From Flagellimonas okinawensis (GTDB lineage: Bacteria > Bacteroidota > Bacteroidia > Flavobacteriales > Flavobacteriaceae), in NCBI RefSeq assembly GCF_029194005.1, contig NZ_JARFVA010000005.1:1-64000 (forward strand): a stretch of 64,000 nt of DNA, written 5' to 3'. Under the pieces are notes generated by a model. It saw only the letters and a list, made by a program, of their open reading frames with translations. It was not told where the DNA came from and did no database searches. The position numbers and the translations under genes are program-made. How positions within the stretch are numbered: the first letter of the stretch is position 1; each line of letters starts with the position of its first letter. This document shows, piece by piece, positions 41,509 through 51,523 of the stretch.

Positions 41509-43200
41509 TTAATACCCTGGGTTTTGAGTAAGTACATTACCACTAAGGTCAATGGCTGTTATTGGAATAGGGAACAGGTCCATAAAACTTTGATATGTTC
41601 TTACTTTGGAATCCAATGTGGCTATGGTCCTCGTTTCATTGACTACATAAGTGTTCAAGACATCTGCGGATACGCCCCATCTTCTCAAATCGAACAAACG
41701 GTGGCCTTCCATGCCCAATTCCAATCTTCTTTCGAATCGGACGGCCTGTCTTGCAAAAGCTGCATCAGGGAAAGAACCGTAAGGCTCAACGGCATAGTTT
41801 GCTGCGGGAGCATCACCAGCTTCGTTCATTACGTATGTCATGTTTTTGGCCCTGTTTCTAACTTGATTTACATAGTCAAGTGCTGTAGGTAGATCTCCAG
41901 TTTCCACAGCTGCTTCCGCAGCCATCAAAAGAACGTCAGCATATCTCATGATGTTATAGTTAAGACCGGAGTGTTGTTGGCCCCATGCACCCAAACCTTG
42001 ACTGGCGTCAAGTTCATCGGCCTGGTACATGTTCTTAGCAGCCAAATAAGGGCCTGAGATATCGGCATCCGTAGAACGAATCCATTCCTGACCTACCATG
42101 ACACCAAAGCCATTGTAATCGATACCTCTACGACCTACGGTATAATCCAATCTTGGATCCAAAGGTCCGGTATGAGGTGTAAAAGGATCATCAGTTGCCA
42201 CAAGCTGGTCGTTCGTTACATCGCTCTGGTTGTAGGTATCCAATAAAGGAAGACCACTACCATCGGTTTGGAATGTATTTACCAAATCCTGTGAAGGCTG
42301 GAAGAATCCACAACAAGTGTTGATAGGTCCACCACCTGGGAAATTCAATGTACCCCCTTGGTTACCGTTCAAAGATTGTCCGCCATCGGCAGCATATTGA
42401 ACAGCGAAAACAGACTCTGCTGAGTTTTCACCGGCAGCGTTGAAGTTATCCACGAATTCAGCATTTAAGCTGTAAGGTCCATTGTTGATCACATCCTGGA
42501 ACATAGTCAAGGCAGCGGCCCAATTGGATTGGTACAACTGTGTTTTGCCCATAAAGGCCTTTGCGGTCCAAGATGTAGGTCTTCCAGCTTCGGATTGTGC
42601 ATCCGGAAGGTTATCGATGGCATATTGGAAATCAGCCCCTACTTCCGCCCAAATGTCCCCGGTATTGGGTTGGTTGAACTCAACATTGGCATAGTTCTCC
42701 TCGGAGATATAGGCTGGGTTCCCGAACATTTTTTGTAGTTCAAAGTTAAAATAACCTCTTAGGAATCGCGCCTCGGCCAACTGCGCGGAGAAATCACCTT
42801 CTTCAATAGTTGAGATCAGTGAAATTACGGCATTGGCACGGTTTACACCGGCATAAAGGGACATCCACTTACCAAGGATATATGGGTTACTGGTCTGGAT
42901 GTCGTAAGTCTCCAATTGGAACAATTCCACTTGGTCACCATCGGTACTTCCTTTATGTGCATCATCGGACATGGCATCAGCCCACCAGTTGTCGGGAGCA
43001 ATGGCAAAACCATTGCCCAATTGGTTCAATCGAACTCCATCAAGAGCAGAATAGGCACCTGTCAATAAAAGATTTACTCCAGTCTCATTGGCCGTTGCCT
43101 CGTCGGACAAAACTCCAATGGGACTCTGCTCTGTAAAATCATCTTTACATGCAAATGCAGTACCTATGAGTATAGCAATAATAAATATTCTCTTAATCAT
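41509..43200 (-). CDS. SusD/RagB-family nutrient-binding outer-membrane lipoprotein
   Basis: Protein of 563 residues with a lipobox (GTAFAC, Cys near 18). The SusD-like N-terminal block (LLLTGAYSALDGVRLNQLGN, then RANAVISLISTIEEGDFSAQ, AEARFLRGYFNFELQKMFGN) is followed by TPR-type helices and the C-terminal RagB/SusD part (NYNIMRYADVLLMAAEAAVE, ERRLELGMEGHRLFDLRRWG). It caps the SusC channel and captures ligand at the surface. It starts 6 bp after the SusC stop. Confidence 0.94.
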   Translation of the reverse strand: MIKRIFIIAILIGTAFACKDDFTEQSPIGVLSDEATANETGVNLLLTGAYSALDGVRLNQLGNGFAIAPDNWWADAMSDDAHKGSTDGDQVELFQLETYDIQTSNPYILGKWMSLYAGVNRANAVISLISTIEEGDFSAQLAEARFLRGYFNFELQKMFGNPAYISEENYANVEFNQPNTGDIWAEVGADFQYAIDNLPDAQSEAGRPTSWTAKAFMGKTQLYQSNWAAALTMFQDVINNGPYSLNAEFVDNFNAAGENSAESVFAVQYAADGGQSLNGNQGGTLNFPGGGPINTCCGFFQPSQDLVNTFQTDGSGLPLLDTYNQSDVTNDQLVATDDPFTPHTGPLDPRLDYTVGRRGIDYNGFGVMVGQEWIRSTDADISGPYLAAKNMYQADELDASQGLGAWGQQHSGLNYNIMRYADVLLMAAEAAVETGDLPTALDYVNQVRNRAKNMTYVMNEAGDAPAANYAVEPYGSFPDAAFARQAVRFERRLELGMEGHRLFDLRRWGVSADVLNTYVVNETRTIATLDSKVRTYQSFMDLFPIPITAIDLSGNVLTQNPGY

Positions 43201-43206
43201 TTTTTT

Positions 43207-46200
43207 TTAGAATTTTAAGTTAACACCAAACGTATAAACTTGGGCCAAAGGATAAGGAGCCGTATCGATTCCTTGTGTAAGGTTATCAGCAGACCCATCA
43301 GTTACCAGAATTGGAATTTCAGGATCCATTCCACTATAGTCGGTGATAGTGAACAGGTTGGATGCCTGTAAATACAATCTGATCTGGTTCATGCCCAATT
43401 TGTCCAAAATGGTATCAGGTAAGGTATACCCGATCTGAAGGTTCTTCAATCTTAGGTAAGATGCGTCCTCAACAAAATAGGAGTTAGGGCTTGTCTCACG
43501 GTTAACAACCGATGTTCCAAGAGCAGGCAATGATCCACCTGTATTCTGTGGTGACCAGGAATCCAACACTCTTGTGCTTCTGTTTCCGAAGAAGAAGGTC
43601 GGGAAATCGGTAAAGATTTTGGAATAGTTGTATACATCCCTACCCTGTACGCCGGAGAAAAATGCGGAAAGATCCCAGTTCTTATACCCTAAATTAAGGT
43701 TGATACCGTAAGTGAAATCCGGGTGCGGAGAACCTATGTTGGTTCTATCCGAGTCATTGATCACACCATCGTCGTTAACATCCCTGTACTTGAAACGTCC
43801 AACACCATCAGCATCATTTTCGAACTGTTGGTCAGGAGAAGACCCTACTTCTGATTCACTTTGGAAGATACCGATCACATCAAAACCATAGAAATAGGAG
43901 ATAGGCTGTCCCACTTCGGTCACTGTAATAGCTCCACCCCTGAATCCAGGATCTCCGAACTGTTGGTTATAGATAAGGTCGGTTACTTCGTTCTTGTAAG
44001 AAGAAAGGTTGAAATCTACACCATAGCGGAAACCGGAATCTGTTTGGTCCCTGTATCCAATTGCCAAATCGAAACCTTTGTTCTCTATGCTTCCCAAGTT
44101 TACGAAAGGAGCATTGGCATCAGGAGCAGTGGTACTGATCAATTGCAAATCCTGCGCGATCAAATCCTCTGTAGTGATCTTGAACAGTTCAAACTCTACG
44201 CTCAACTTATTGTCCAAAAAGCCCAATTCCACACCAAGGTTACTGGTTTGGGAAGTTTCCCATCTCAAATCAGGGTTTCCAATGGCAGAAATAATGGCAC
44301 CAGTGGAAGGAGCTCCACTTCCGTTGAATGCATAGTTGGATTGTCCAACATCGATACCGGCCTGAGTAAGGGTCGGACCTACTACGGGCACCTGTTGGTT
44401 ACCCAATTCACCGTAAGATCCTTTGAACTTCACACGGTTCAACCAGCTTGAATCGAACCAATCTTCTTCGCTCAACAACCATCCTGCACTTACCGCAGGG
44501 AAGGTATCACTTTGGTTATCTCCCAAGAAGTTGGAAGAAGTATCCCTACGCAATGTAGCGGTCAAGTAATACTTGTTGCCATATGAGTAGTTGATGCTAC
44601 CGAATACGGAGAAAAGGGATGTGGTGTTGTCGCCAGCACTTACAATAGGATCTCCGGTTCCAGTATCAGGAAGATAATAATCAGGGGTTTCGAACAAAAA
44701 GTCCGTAACGGTCACCGATTTGAATTTACTCCTGTTCTCAACAGCTTCAAGACCAAACAATGCATTGATGTTGTGATCTCCGAAGGTTTTGTTGTAATTC
44801 AAGGTATTTGTCCACACCCAGCTAAAGGCATCCGTGTCCGACTCGGTCAATGAATTGGTCGATCTGGCTTCGGAGTGCTCAGGGTTGGTCGGCAAGAACG
44901 CTCTTGTACTCAAAAGCTCTGCGTCACCACCAATGGATGATTTAAGGGTAAGTCCATCCACGATCTGATAGGTAGCATAAATGTCGCCCAATATCCTGAA
45001 GGTCTTGTAGAAGTTATCACCGGCCCTTCTCAAATCCGCCACCGGGTTGGTAGGGTTGGATAGGTCCAATGCGTTGGAATAAGTTCCCGCGTAGTTGCCT
45101 GCGTCCGTGTAGGCTGGCAATAATGGGGAGTTTCTCATGGCCAACATCAATGGGCTGCCACCCAAACTTGTGTTTGGATTCTTTGGAGCACTACTGTTGG
45201 CAAAGGATACGTTCAAGTGCTGTCCTATCCTAACTTTTTCCCCAACCTTGAACTCGGAGTTTACCCTCATCAGTCCCCTTTTAAAGGAAGACTCCAATTG
45301 GATACCTTGACGGTTTAGGTAAGAAGCGGTCATGGAATATTTGGCACCTGCATTACCGTTCTCCATACGCAAGGAGACGTTTTGTGTAGGAGCACTTCTA
45401 AAGATGTCATCAAACCATGAACCTCCCGATCTTGCGGTTACCGGTTCTGGCGCACCCAAAATAGTTGATGGCACAACAGGGGAAGCCCCATCGCCGTATT
45501 GGGCATGTGTTGGTGCTTGTCCCACATTGTTGAAACTGTCCCAGAACATTTGTCCATGTTGTTGAGGATTCAATAGGCCTGGAAGATTGGCAGCTCTGGA
45601 AAAACCAGTGTACATATCCAAAGATATTTCTGCTGACTCCATATTGTAACCTCCGTTCTTGGTGGTTACGATCACAACACCATTGGATGCCCTTGCACCA
45701 TAAATAGATGCAGCACCATCCTTCAATACGTTCATTTGTAAAATGTCCGCAGGATCAATGGAGTTTAAAATGGAACCATCTGTGGTCTGTACCCCATCAA
45801 TAATGAAAAGTGGGTCGTTACCGTTGGTGGAACCGAATCCACGGATACGGATCGTTGGTGACGAACCGGGAACACCTGAGTTGATCAAGGATACACCGGT
45901 AACCCTACCTTCCAATGCTTCCGCAGCGTTCACAATCGGCGCTTTGGTGGCTTCAGATAGATCTACCGAAGCTACGGAACCTGTCAGGTCACCTCTTGTT
46001 TGAGTAGAGTACCCTAATACTACTACTTCATCAAGTTGGCTCGCATCTTCGGATAGCGTAACATCTACAACAGACCTTCCACTTATCGCTACTTCTTGTG
46101 TTGAGAATCCAACATAACTAAAAATCAAAGTAGCATTGGAATCGGCACTGATGGTGTAATTCCCATCAAAGTCGGTCTGTGTACCATTGGTGGTACCTTT

Positions 46201-46416
46201 CACCAATACGTTGGCACCGATCAATGGTTCCCCGTTCTGATCGGTGACCGTACCCGTAATCTGGGATTGGTCTGGATTTGGATTAAAATCCAAAGGATTT
46301 TCATGGGCTCTGATAACTGAGCTGCTGAACAGCATCAATAAAAACCCTAGAGCAAGAGATAAACATGGCTTAGCAAGATTGTGCCATGAACGTCTGTTTT
46401 CATTCATAATGATCAA
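43207..46416 (-). CDS. SusC/RagA-family TonB-linked outer-membrane receptor
   Basis: Protein of 1069 residues. The signal region (FLLMLFSSSVIRA) is followed by a carboxypeptidase-regulatory-like domain (about 50-125: ITGTVTDQNGEPLIGANVLV), the TonB box and plug (LDEVVVLGYSTQTRGDLTGS, ending ASNGVVIVTTKNG) and a 22-strand-type barrel ending in FGVNLKF. It imports the ligand bound by SusD with energy from TonB. Start may be 46416 or the ATG at 46407 (MNENRRSW). First gene of its operon; a LacI-type palindrome lies about 200 bp upstream. Confidence 0.95.
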   Translation of the reverse strand: MIIMNENRRSWHNLAKPCLSLALGFLLMLFSSSVIRAHENPLDFNPNPDQSQITGTVTDQNGEPLIGANVLVKGTTNGTQTDFDGNYTISADSNATLIFSYVGFSTQEVAISGRSVVDVTLSEDASQLDEVVVLGYSTQTRGDLTGSVASVDLSEATKAPIVNAAEALEGRVTGVSLINSGVPGSSPTIRIRGFGSTNGNDPLFIIDGVQTTDGSILNSIDPADILQMNVLKDGAASIYGARASNGVVIVTTKNGGYNMESAEISLDMYTGFSRAANLPGLLNPQQHGQMFWDSFNNVGQAPTHAQYGDGASPVVPSTILGAPEPVTARSGGSWFDDIFRSAPTQNVSLRMENGNAGAKYSMTASYLNRQGIQLESSFKRGLMRVNSEFKVGEKVRIGQHLNVSFANSSAPKNPNTSLGGSPLMLAMRNSPLLPAYTDAGNYAGTYSNALDLSNPTNPVADLRRAGDNFYKTFRILGDIYATYQIVDGLTLKSSIGGDAELLSTRAFLPTNPEHSEARSTNSLTESDTDAFSWVWTNTLNYNKTFGDHNINALFGLEAVENRSKFKSVTVTDFLFETPDYYLPDTGTGDPIVSAGDNTTSLFSVFGSINYSYGNKYYLTATLRRDTSSNFLGDNQSDTFPAVSAGWLLSEEDWFDSSWLNRVKFKGSYGELGNQQVPVVGPTLTQAGIDVGQSNYAFNGSGAPSTGAIISAIGNPDLRWETSQTSNLGVELGFLDNKLSVEFELFKITTEDLIAQDLQLISTTAPDANAPFVNLGSIENKGFDLAIGYRDQTDSGFRYGVDFNLSSYKNEVTDLIYNQQFGDPGFRGGAITVTEVGQPISYFYGFDVIGIFQSESEVGSSPDQQFENDADGVGRFKYRDVNDDGVINDSDRTNIGSPHPDFTYGINLNLGYKNWDLSAFFSGVQGRDVYNYSKIFTDFPTFFFGNRSTRVLDSWSPQNTGGSLPALGTSVVNRETSPNSYFVEDASYLRLKNLQIGYTLPDTILDKLGMNQIRLYLQASNLFTITDYSGMDPEIPILVTDGSADNLTQGIDTAPYPLAQVYTFGVNLKF

Positions 46417-46948
46417 GGTTTGTCTAGTTAGTTAATACGTACGAGATTTAGTTTAAATAGTTAAAAAATTAAGTTAATTTATTGTGAATAAAACAGTATA
46501 ATGTTAATAAAACACTTCAACTGTTAAATGCAAATTAAAACATTAAAATCCCGAAATAGCAAATAGTTACCGTTAATTTTGTTATATCCATAAAAGTATA
46601 GATAAATATTAAGGTTATCGCAAACGTTTTCGATAAATGTAAATTTGGGATAGTTATATTATTAAATTCATAATTAAGGTTGACTTAACATTTCCTTAAT
46701 AGTAGTGTTTTCGCGCTTTCGCCTGTTCCGGTCCTAATTTGGCTTCAAGGAAAATGATGGGATAAAATCAATTGTTCATAACAATTACCGGGGAAATAGT
46801 GATTTTTTTTAAAAAAAATAAAAATGATGTATTCATCCCAATAATTTTTAATATTGCGTAGTTGGCAACATAAAACAACTATTATTATAGTATTGATAAT
46901 ATCGAACAATCAATACTGACAACCTAATAACCTGTATAGACCTCGACC
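46417..46948. other. Divergent control region between susC and the FG-GAP gene
   Basis: About 530 bp of AT-rich non-coding sequence. Besides the palindrome at 46615-46636 I see T- and A-runs but no clear promoter box. It must drive both the susC operon and the FG-GAP lipoprotein. Confidence 0.7.
46615..46636. promoter_or_regulatory. LacI-family-type operator palindrome
   Basis: A 22-bp palindrome with half-sites TTATCGCAAAC and GTTTTCGATAA, matching at 10 of 11 positions, centred on CG. The core AAACGTTT is the classic centre of LacI/GalR operators. No LacI-type gene is in the window. Confidence 0.65.
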
Positions 46949-49900
46949 ATGACGAATTTTAGAGCATATCTTCTGTTATGTACCCTGATCATTGTATCCT
47001 GCACCCCTAAAAAGAAAACAGAGCCCTTGTTTGAACTATTGGATACGCAGACCACCCATATAGATTTTACCAATAAGCTCATGGAATTGGATACCATGAA
47101 CATTGTCGGGTTCGAATATATGTACAATGGGGCCGGGGTGGCCGTTGGGGATATCAACAACGATGGCCTGAAAGATCTATATTTTACAGGGAACCAGGTC
47201 GCGGATCGTCTATATATCAATAAAGGGGACTTCCAATTCGAGGATATCAGCGAATCCGCTCATATTGTTTCCACCGGTTGGTCCAACGGGGTTACCATGA
47301 CGGATATCAACGAGGATGGACTTTTGGATATCTATGTAAGTAGGGGAGGGACCCGTGATTGGCCCAGGGAAGATTGGGCGAACAGGCTCTTTGTGAACAA
47401 TGGGGACGGAACCTTTACCGATAGGGCAAAGGAATACGGTATCGCGGATACCGGCTATAGTGTACAGGCAGTGTTCTTTGATTTTGACAAAGACGGTGAC
47501 AGGGACCTTTATGTATTGACCAATGCCTTGGTCGATTATAATAGGAATACCTCCAAGTACAAGACCAGTGACGGTAGCGCGGACAGTACCGATCGCCTGT
47601 ACCGCAACAATGGGGACGGAACATTCACCAATATCTCATGGGATGCCGGTATCTCCATGGAAGGCTTCGGGCTGGGAGTATCGGTTTGTGACATCAATAA
47701 GGACGGATGGTTGGACCTTTATATTTCCAATGACTTTTTGACCGATGACCTGTTATATGTCAATAATCAGGATGGTACGTTCACCGATCGACTTACCACA
47801 TATTTTAGGCACTTGAGCTATAATGGAATGGGCAATGATATGGGAGACCTCAATAATGACGGAAACCCTGAGGTCATTACGGTGGATATGTTCCCAAACA
47901 GCAACGAAAGGATCAAACAGACCATGATGAAACCCAGTCTGGACGTCTTTTCGCACAATATCACCATAGGTTATGCCCCGCAATTCGTGCGCAACACCCT
48001 TCAACTCAATAATGGTAACCAGACCTTTAGTGAGATTGGGCAGTTCAGTGGCATCCATAATACCGATTGGAGCTGGGCCCCCTTGATCGCCGATTTTGAC
48101 AATGATGGACTGAACGATATCTTTATTACCAATGGGTATCGTAGGGATATCACCAATTTGGATTACCAATCCTACACCCAGCGACCTGCCAAATATCAGA
48201 CCGAGGATGAGTTGATCCAGGGGGAACTGGAACGGGTGAGCAGCTTGCCAGAGGTTAAACTCTCCAACTATATTTACAAGAACAATGGAGATCTTACATT
48301 CTCCAATAAAATGGAGGAATGGGGACTGGACAAGCCCCTATATTCCAACGGGGCCGCTTTTGCCGACCTTGACAACGATGGGGACCTCGACCTGGTGGTC
48401 AACAATATCGACGATCCCGCCAGTATCTATAAGAACAATACCATAGCGAAGACCAAACCCATGGACCGTGCCCATTATTTGGCCATTGCGCTAAAGGGCA
48501 AAGCGCACGAGGATCTTACGGGCAGCTCCGTAAGCCTTTACCATAATGGCAAGACACAGTATAAGTTTTTCTCCACGGTGCGCGGTTATCTCTCCACCAT
48601 GGATGCCGAAATGCATTTTGGGCTGGGCGACTCCGCTACCGTGGATTCCTTGCAGGTAGTCTGGTACAATGGACAGGTACAGACGCTGTATGATGTAACC
48701 GCAGATCAGCACTTGACACTTGATATTGCCCATGCCTCGGAGGCTATGGATACCGACAAGAAAGATCCAGGCTCCAAAATGTTCCATGAGATCATCACGG
48801 AGATAGGTGTGGCCTACGAGCATATGGAGGATGATTTTGACGAGTTCAAGCTTCAGACGACCTTGCTCAAAATGAACACCAATCTGGGACCGGGCATTGC
48901 CGTTGGGGATATCAATGGGGACAGTCTGGAGGATTTTTATGTGGGAGGCACCAAGGAAAGGACGGGCAAGCTTTATGTCCAGCGAGTTGATGCCACTTTC
49001 GAAGAACGTTCCATAACCTGTGCCGGTCTAAGGGAGGACATGGGCGTGGTCTTTGTGGATGTGGACGGTGACGGTGACCTGGACCTCTTGTCCGTGGATG
49101 GGGGAGGCATAGAGGAAATGGCCCGGCAGGATTATAAGGATGCGATTTTCTACAATGATGGCACAGGGAACTTTGATTGCGGGACATTCCTGGGCAGAAA
49201 GGCCAGGGGAGGGTCACTGGAGCTGGCCGATTTTGACCGGGACGGCGACCTGGACGTCTTTGTCGGAGGCCGCGTGATCAATGGTTTTTATCCCAAAAGC
49301 CCGAAAAGTTATCTACTTAGGAACGACCCCGATGGTTTTAAGGATATAAGTACGGAGGTTTTTGGAAATCAGGAACTGGGGATGGTCAGTGATGCCCTAT
49401 GGACGGATTTTGACAATGATGGTTGGTTCGACCTGATCTTGGTGGGAGAGTTCATGGAAATAACCTTTATGAAAAACAACAAGGGCTCGTTTGCCAATGT
49501 GACCGGTACCACCGGACTGGAGTTTACCCAAGGATGGTGGAACAGTATCGTCGCCGGGGATTTTGACTCCGATGGCGATATGGACTATGTAGTAGGGAAT
49601 TTTGGCCTGAACAGTGATTTTAAGTGTTCACCGGAACAACCCCTGACCATATATACCAAGGATATAGACGGAAATGGGACCATTGATCCATTGATCAGTT
49701 GTTATAGGGAAGGTGAGGAGCACCTTATCCATACACGGGATATCCTTGTGGACCAGATCAGCGCCATGAAGGGCAAGTTCAAGGATTACGAGTCCTACGC
49801 AAAGGCCGATTTCAACGAGGTCAAGGAGGCTGCAGGTCTAGAGGATGCCGGGCAGTTGAAAGTCTATGAATTTGCGTCCGGCTATATCGAAAACCTGGGC

Positions 49901-50455
49901 AATGGAAAATTCACTATGGTCCCGTTGCCCAAGGAAGTCCAGTTTTCCCCCGTATTCGGAATGTTGGTGGAAGATTTCAACCGCGATGGCAACCTGGATC
50001 TTTTGGTCACGGGCAATCAGTTCGATATCGAACCATTTATCGGGCAAAGTGATGCGTCCATAGGATATTGTCTGCTCGGGGACGGAAATGGTGGATTCAC
50101 CGTGGTCTCCCCCAACAAGAGCGGTCTATCATTGTCTGGCAGTGCAAAAGGAACCGCCATGATCCAACTCGCGGATGGTACTTCCGCCATGCTCATCGGG
50201 AACAATTCGGGAAAACTTAGGGCCTATGGGTATGACAATACCGGAATGGCCAGGATGCCGATCGGTTCCATGGATGCATTTGCGGAAATCACCACGGTGG
50301 ACGGTCAATTAAAAAGGGTGGAGTTTCCCTATGGGAACACCTACTTGGGGAACCCTTCAAGGACCTTGGGCTATCACAAGGGGAGCACGGCCGATATAAA
50401 GATCACGGATTACCAAGGGAACACCAGGGAACTTAAGGTAGTCGGTCTTCAGTAG
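46949..50455 (+). CDS. FG-GAP/VCBS-repeat lipoprotein with ASPIC-UnbV domain
   Basis: Surface lipoprotein of 1168 residues (lipobox LIIVSC, Cys near 16). It carries many FG-GAP/VCBS repeats with Ca-binding loops such as DINNDGLKDLYF, DFDKDGDRDLYV and DLDNDGDLDLVV. The region at about 515-600 (GSSVSLYHNGKTQYKFFSTV, GLGDSATVDSLQVVWYNG) is the ASPIC-UnbV domain. Such proteins are common partners of SusC/SusD systems and are thought to bind ligand at the surface. Transcribed divergently from susC. Confidence 0.88.
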   Translation: MTNFRAYLLLCTLIIVSCTPKKKTEPLFELLDTQTTHIDFTNKLMELDTMNIVGFEYMYNGAGVAVGDINNDGLKDLYFTGNQVADRLYINKGDFQFEDISESAHIVSTGWSNGVTMTDINEDGLLDIYVSRGGTRDWPREDWANRLFVNNGDGTFTDRAKEYGIADTGYSVQAVFFDFDKDGDRDLYVLTNALVDYNRNTSKYKTSDGSADSTDRLYRNNGDGTFTNISWDAGISMEGFGLGVSVCDINKDGWLDLYISNDFLTDDLLYVNNQDGTFTDRLTTYFRHLSYNGMGNDMGDLNNDGNPEVITVDMFPNSNERIKQTMMKPSLDVFSHNITIGYAPQFVRNTLQLNNGNQTFSEIGQFSGIHNTDWSWAPLIADFDNDGLNDIFITNGYRRDITNLDYQSYTQRPAKYQTEDELIQGELERVSSLPEVKLSNYIYKNNGDLTFSNKMEEWGLDKPLYSNGAAFADLDNDGDLDLVVNNIDDPASIYKNNTIAKTKPMDRAHYLAIALKGKAHEDLTGSSVSLYHNGKTQYKFFSTVRGYLSTMDAEMHFGLGDSATVDSLQVVWYNGQVQTLYDVTADQHLTLDIAHASEAMDTDKKDPGSKMFHEIITEIGVAYEHMEDDFDEFKLQTTLLKMNTNLGPGIAVGDINGDSLEDFYVGGTKERTGKLYVQRVDATFEERSITCAGLREDMGVVFVDVDGDGDLDLLSVDGGGIEEMARQDYKDAIFYNDGTGNFDCGTFLGRKARGGSLELADFDRDGDLDVFVGGRVINGFYPKSPKSYLLRNDPDGFKDISTEVFGNQELGMVSDALWTDFDNDGWFDLILVGEFMEITFMKNNKGSFANVTGTTGLEFTQGWWNSIVAGDFDSDGDMDYVVGNFGLNSDFKCSPEQPLTIYTKDIDGNGTIDPLISCYREGEEHLIHTRDILVDQISAMKGKFKDYESYAKADFNEVKEAAGLEDAGQLKVYEFASGYIENLGNGKFTMVPLPKEVQFSPVFGMLVEDFNRDGNLDLLVTGNQFDIEPFIGQSDASIGYCLLGDGNGGFTVVSPNKSGLSLSGSAKGTAMIQLADGTSAMLIGNNSGKLRAYGYDNTGMARMPIGSMDAFAEITTVDGQLKRVEFPYGNTYLGNPSRTLGYHKGSTADIKITDYQGNTRELKVVGLQ

Positions 50456-50457
50456 GA

Positions 50458-51516
50458 CTAAGGTTCCATTTCAAAGATCTCGGCCGCTTTTTTTGCGACA
50501 TCGATTCTGACTTGGGAGGGGTTAACCCTGCGGTAGGCCGCCTTTGTTTTGAATGCCAGAACGGTCGATATGGCCGGGTAGACCGTAATGTTCTGGCCCA
50601 TCGCCCCTTTGGCGGAATAGGCCCCTTCGAAGCGTGGATCGTCCATTCCTTGCCAGAGCCACCACATATATCCATAACCATAGTTGACACCGCTGTTCTG
50701 GAATACGGGCACGCTCTTGTTGAGCTCTTTGTAGGTGGTCCTGGTCTTGAGCATTTCATCCACCCAGGATTCACTGATCACCTGAACATCTTTCCATTTT
50801 CCCTTGTTGAGCATCAGTAGGCCCATACGTGCCATGTCCCTGGTCGAAAACCACATTGGATAGGCCAGATATTTCGAGATCGAAGTGTTTCCCTGTTTAC
50901 CTTGGAGCGATCTATCCCAGTCCTGCATATGCAAAGGGTCCGCCAATTGGCGCTCCACTTCATCATAAATGTCCCGGCCCGTTTCCTGTTCAAAAATAAA
51001 ACCGGCCACATTAAAGTCCCAATTGCTGTAAAGCCAATGGGAACCCGGCTCCACAGAACCCCTTTCCGGTGCGTACTCCTGCATTCCCCCTGGATAGCCC
51101 TCAGGGTGGTACACCCCTGATCGGGCCGATATGATATCCTGGATAGTGGCTTTTTGTTCAATGGGCAAGATGCCCTCCACATCGTCAATGCCCAATTCAG
51201 CTATGGTCTTGTCCAGATCGATGGTGCCATCTTCGACATACTGGCCATAGAGCATCGAGAGTACGCTTTTTCGAATGGAAGCAATGTAGCTCAATTCCTC
51301 TAGGTCCCCATAATCAAAGACCACTTTGCCCTTGTGCACGATCATAAGCCCTGTGATCTTCGTGCTATCGATCAAATAGTCACGGAATGCCCTGGTTCTT
51401 TCATTCTGCCATGGCCGTGCCTCTTCCTCCGAGGCATTATGCCATACCCTGTCGGGAAAGCTCTGCGCTCCCAGGGTGAGGGAACAGAGCATAAAAAGGG
51501 ATAAAAGTGTTCTCAT
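50458..51516 (-). CDS. Exported serine hydrolase, beta-lactamase family
   Basis: About 352 residues from the ATG at 51516 (MRTLLSLFMLCSLTLGAQS signal peptide); the frame from 51564 overlaps the next gene and is rejected. The active site appears as SIRKSVLSMLYG (SxxK, about 89), YSNWDFNVAG (YxN, about 175) and a late GAMGQNITVY region. Family members include D-aminopeptidases, DD-peptidases and esterases. Last gene of the operon, 7 bp after the larger serine hydrolase. Confidence 0.82.
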   Translation of the reverse strand: MRTLLSLFMLCSLTLGAQSFPDRVWHNASEEEARPWQNERTRAFRDYLIDSTKITGLMIVHKGKVVFDYGDLEELSYIASIRKSVLSMLYGQYVEDGTIDLDKTIAELGIDDVEGILPIEQKATIQDIISARSGVYHPEGYPGGMQEYAPERGSVEPGSHWLYSNWDFNVAGFIFEQETGRDIYDEVERQLADPLHMQDWDRSLQGKQGNTSISKYLAYPMWFSTRDMARMGLLMLNKGKWKDVQVISESWVDEMLKTRTTYKELNKSVPVFQNSGVNYGYGYMWWLWQGMDDPRFEGAYSAKGAMGQNITVYPAISTVLAFKTKAAYRRVNPSQVRIDVAKKAAEIFEMEP

Positions 51517-51523
51517 TTTTTTA

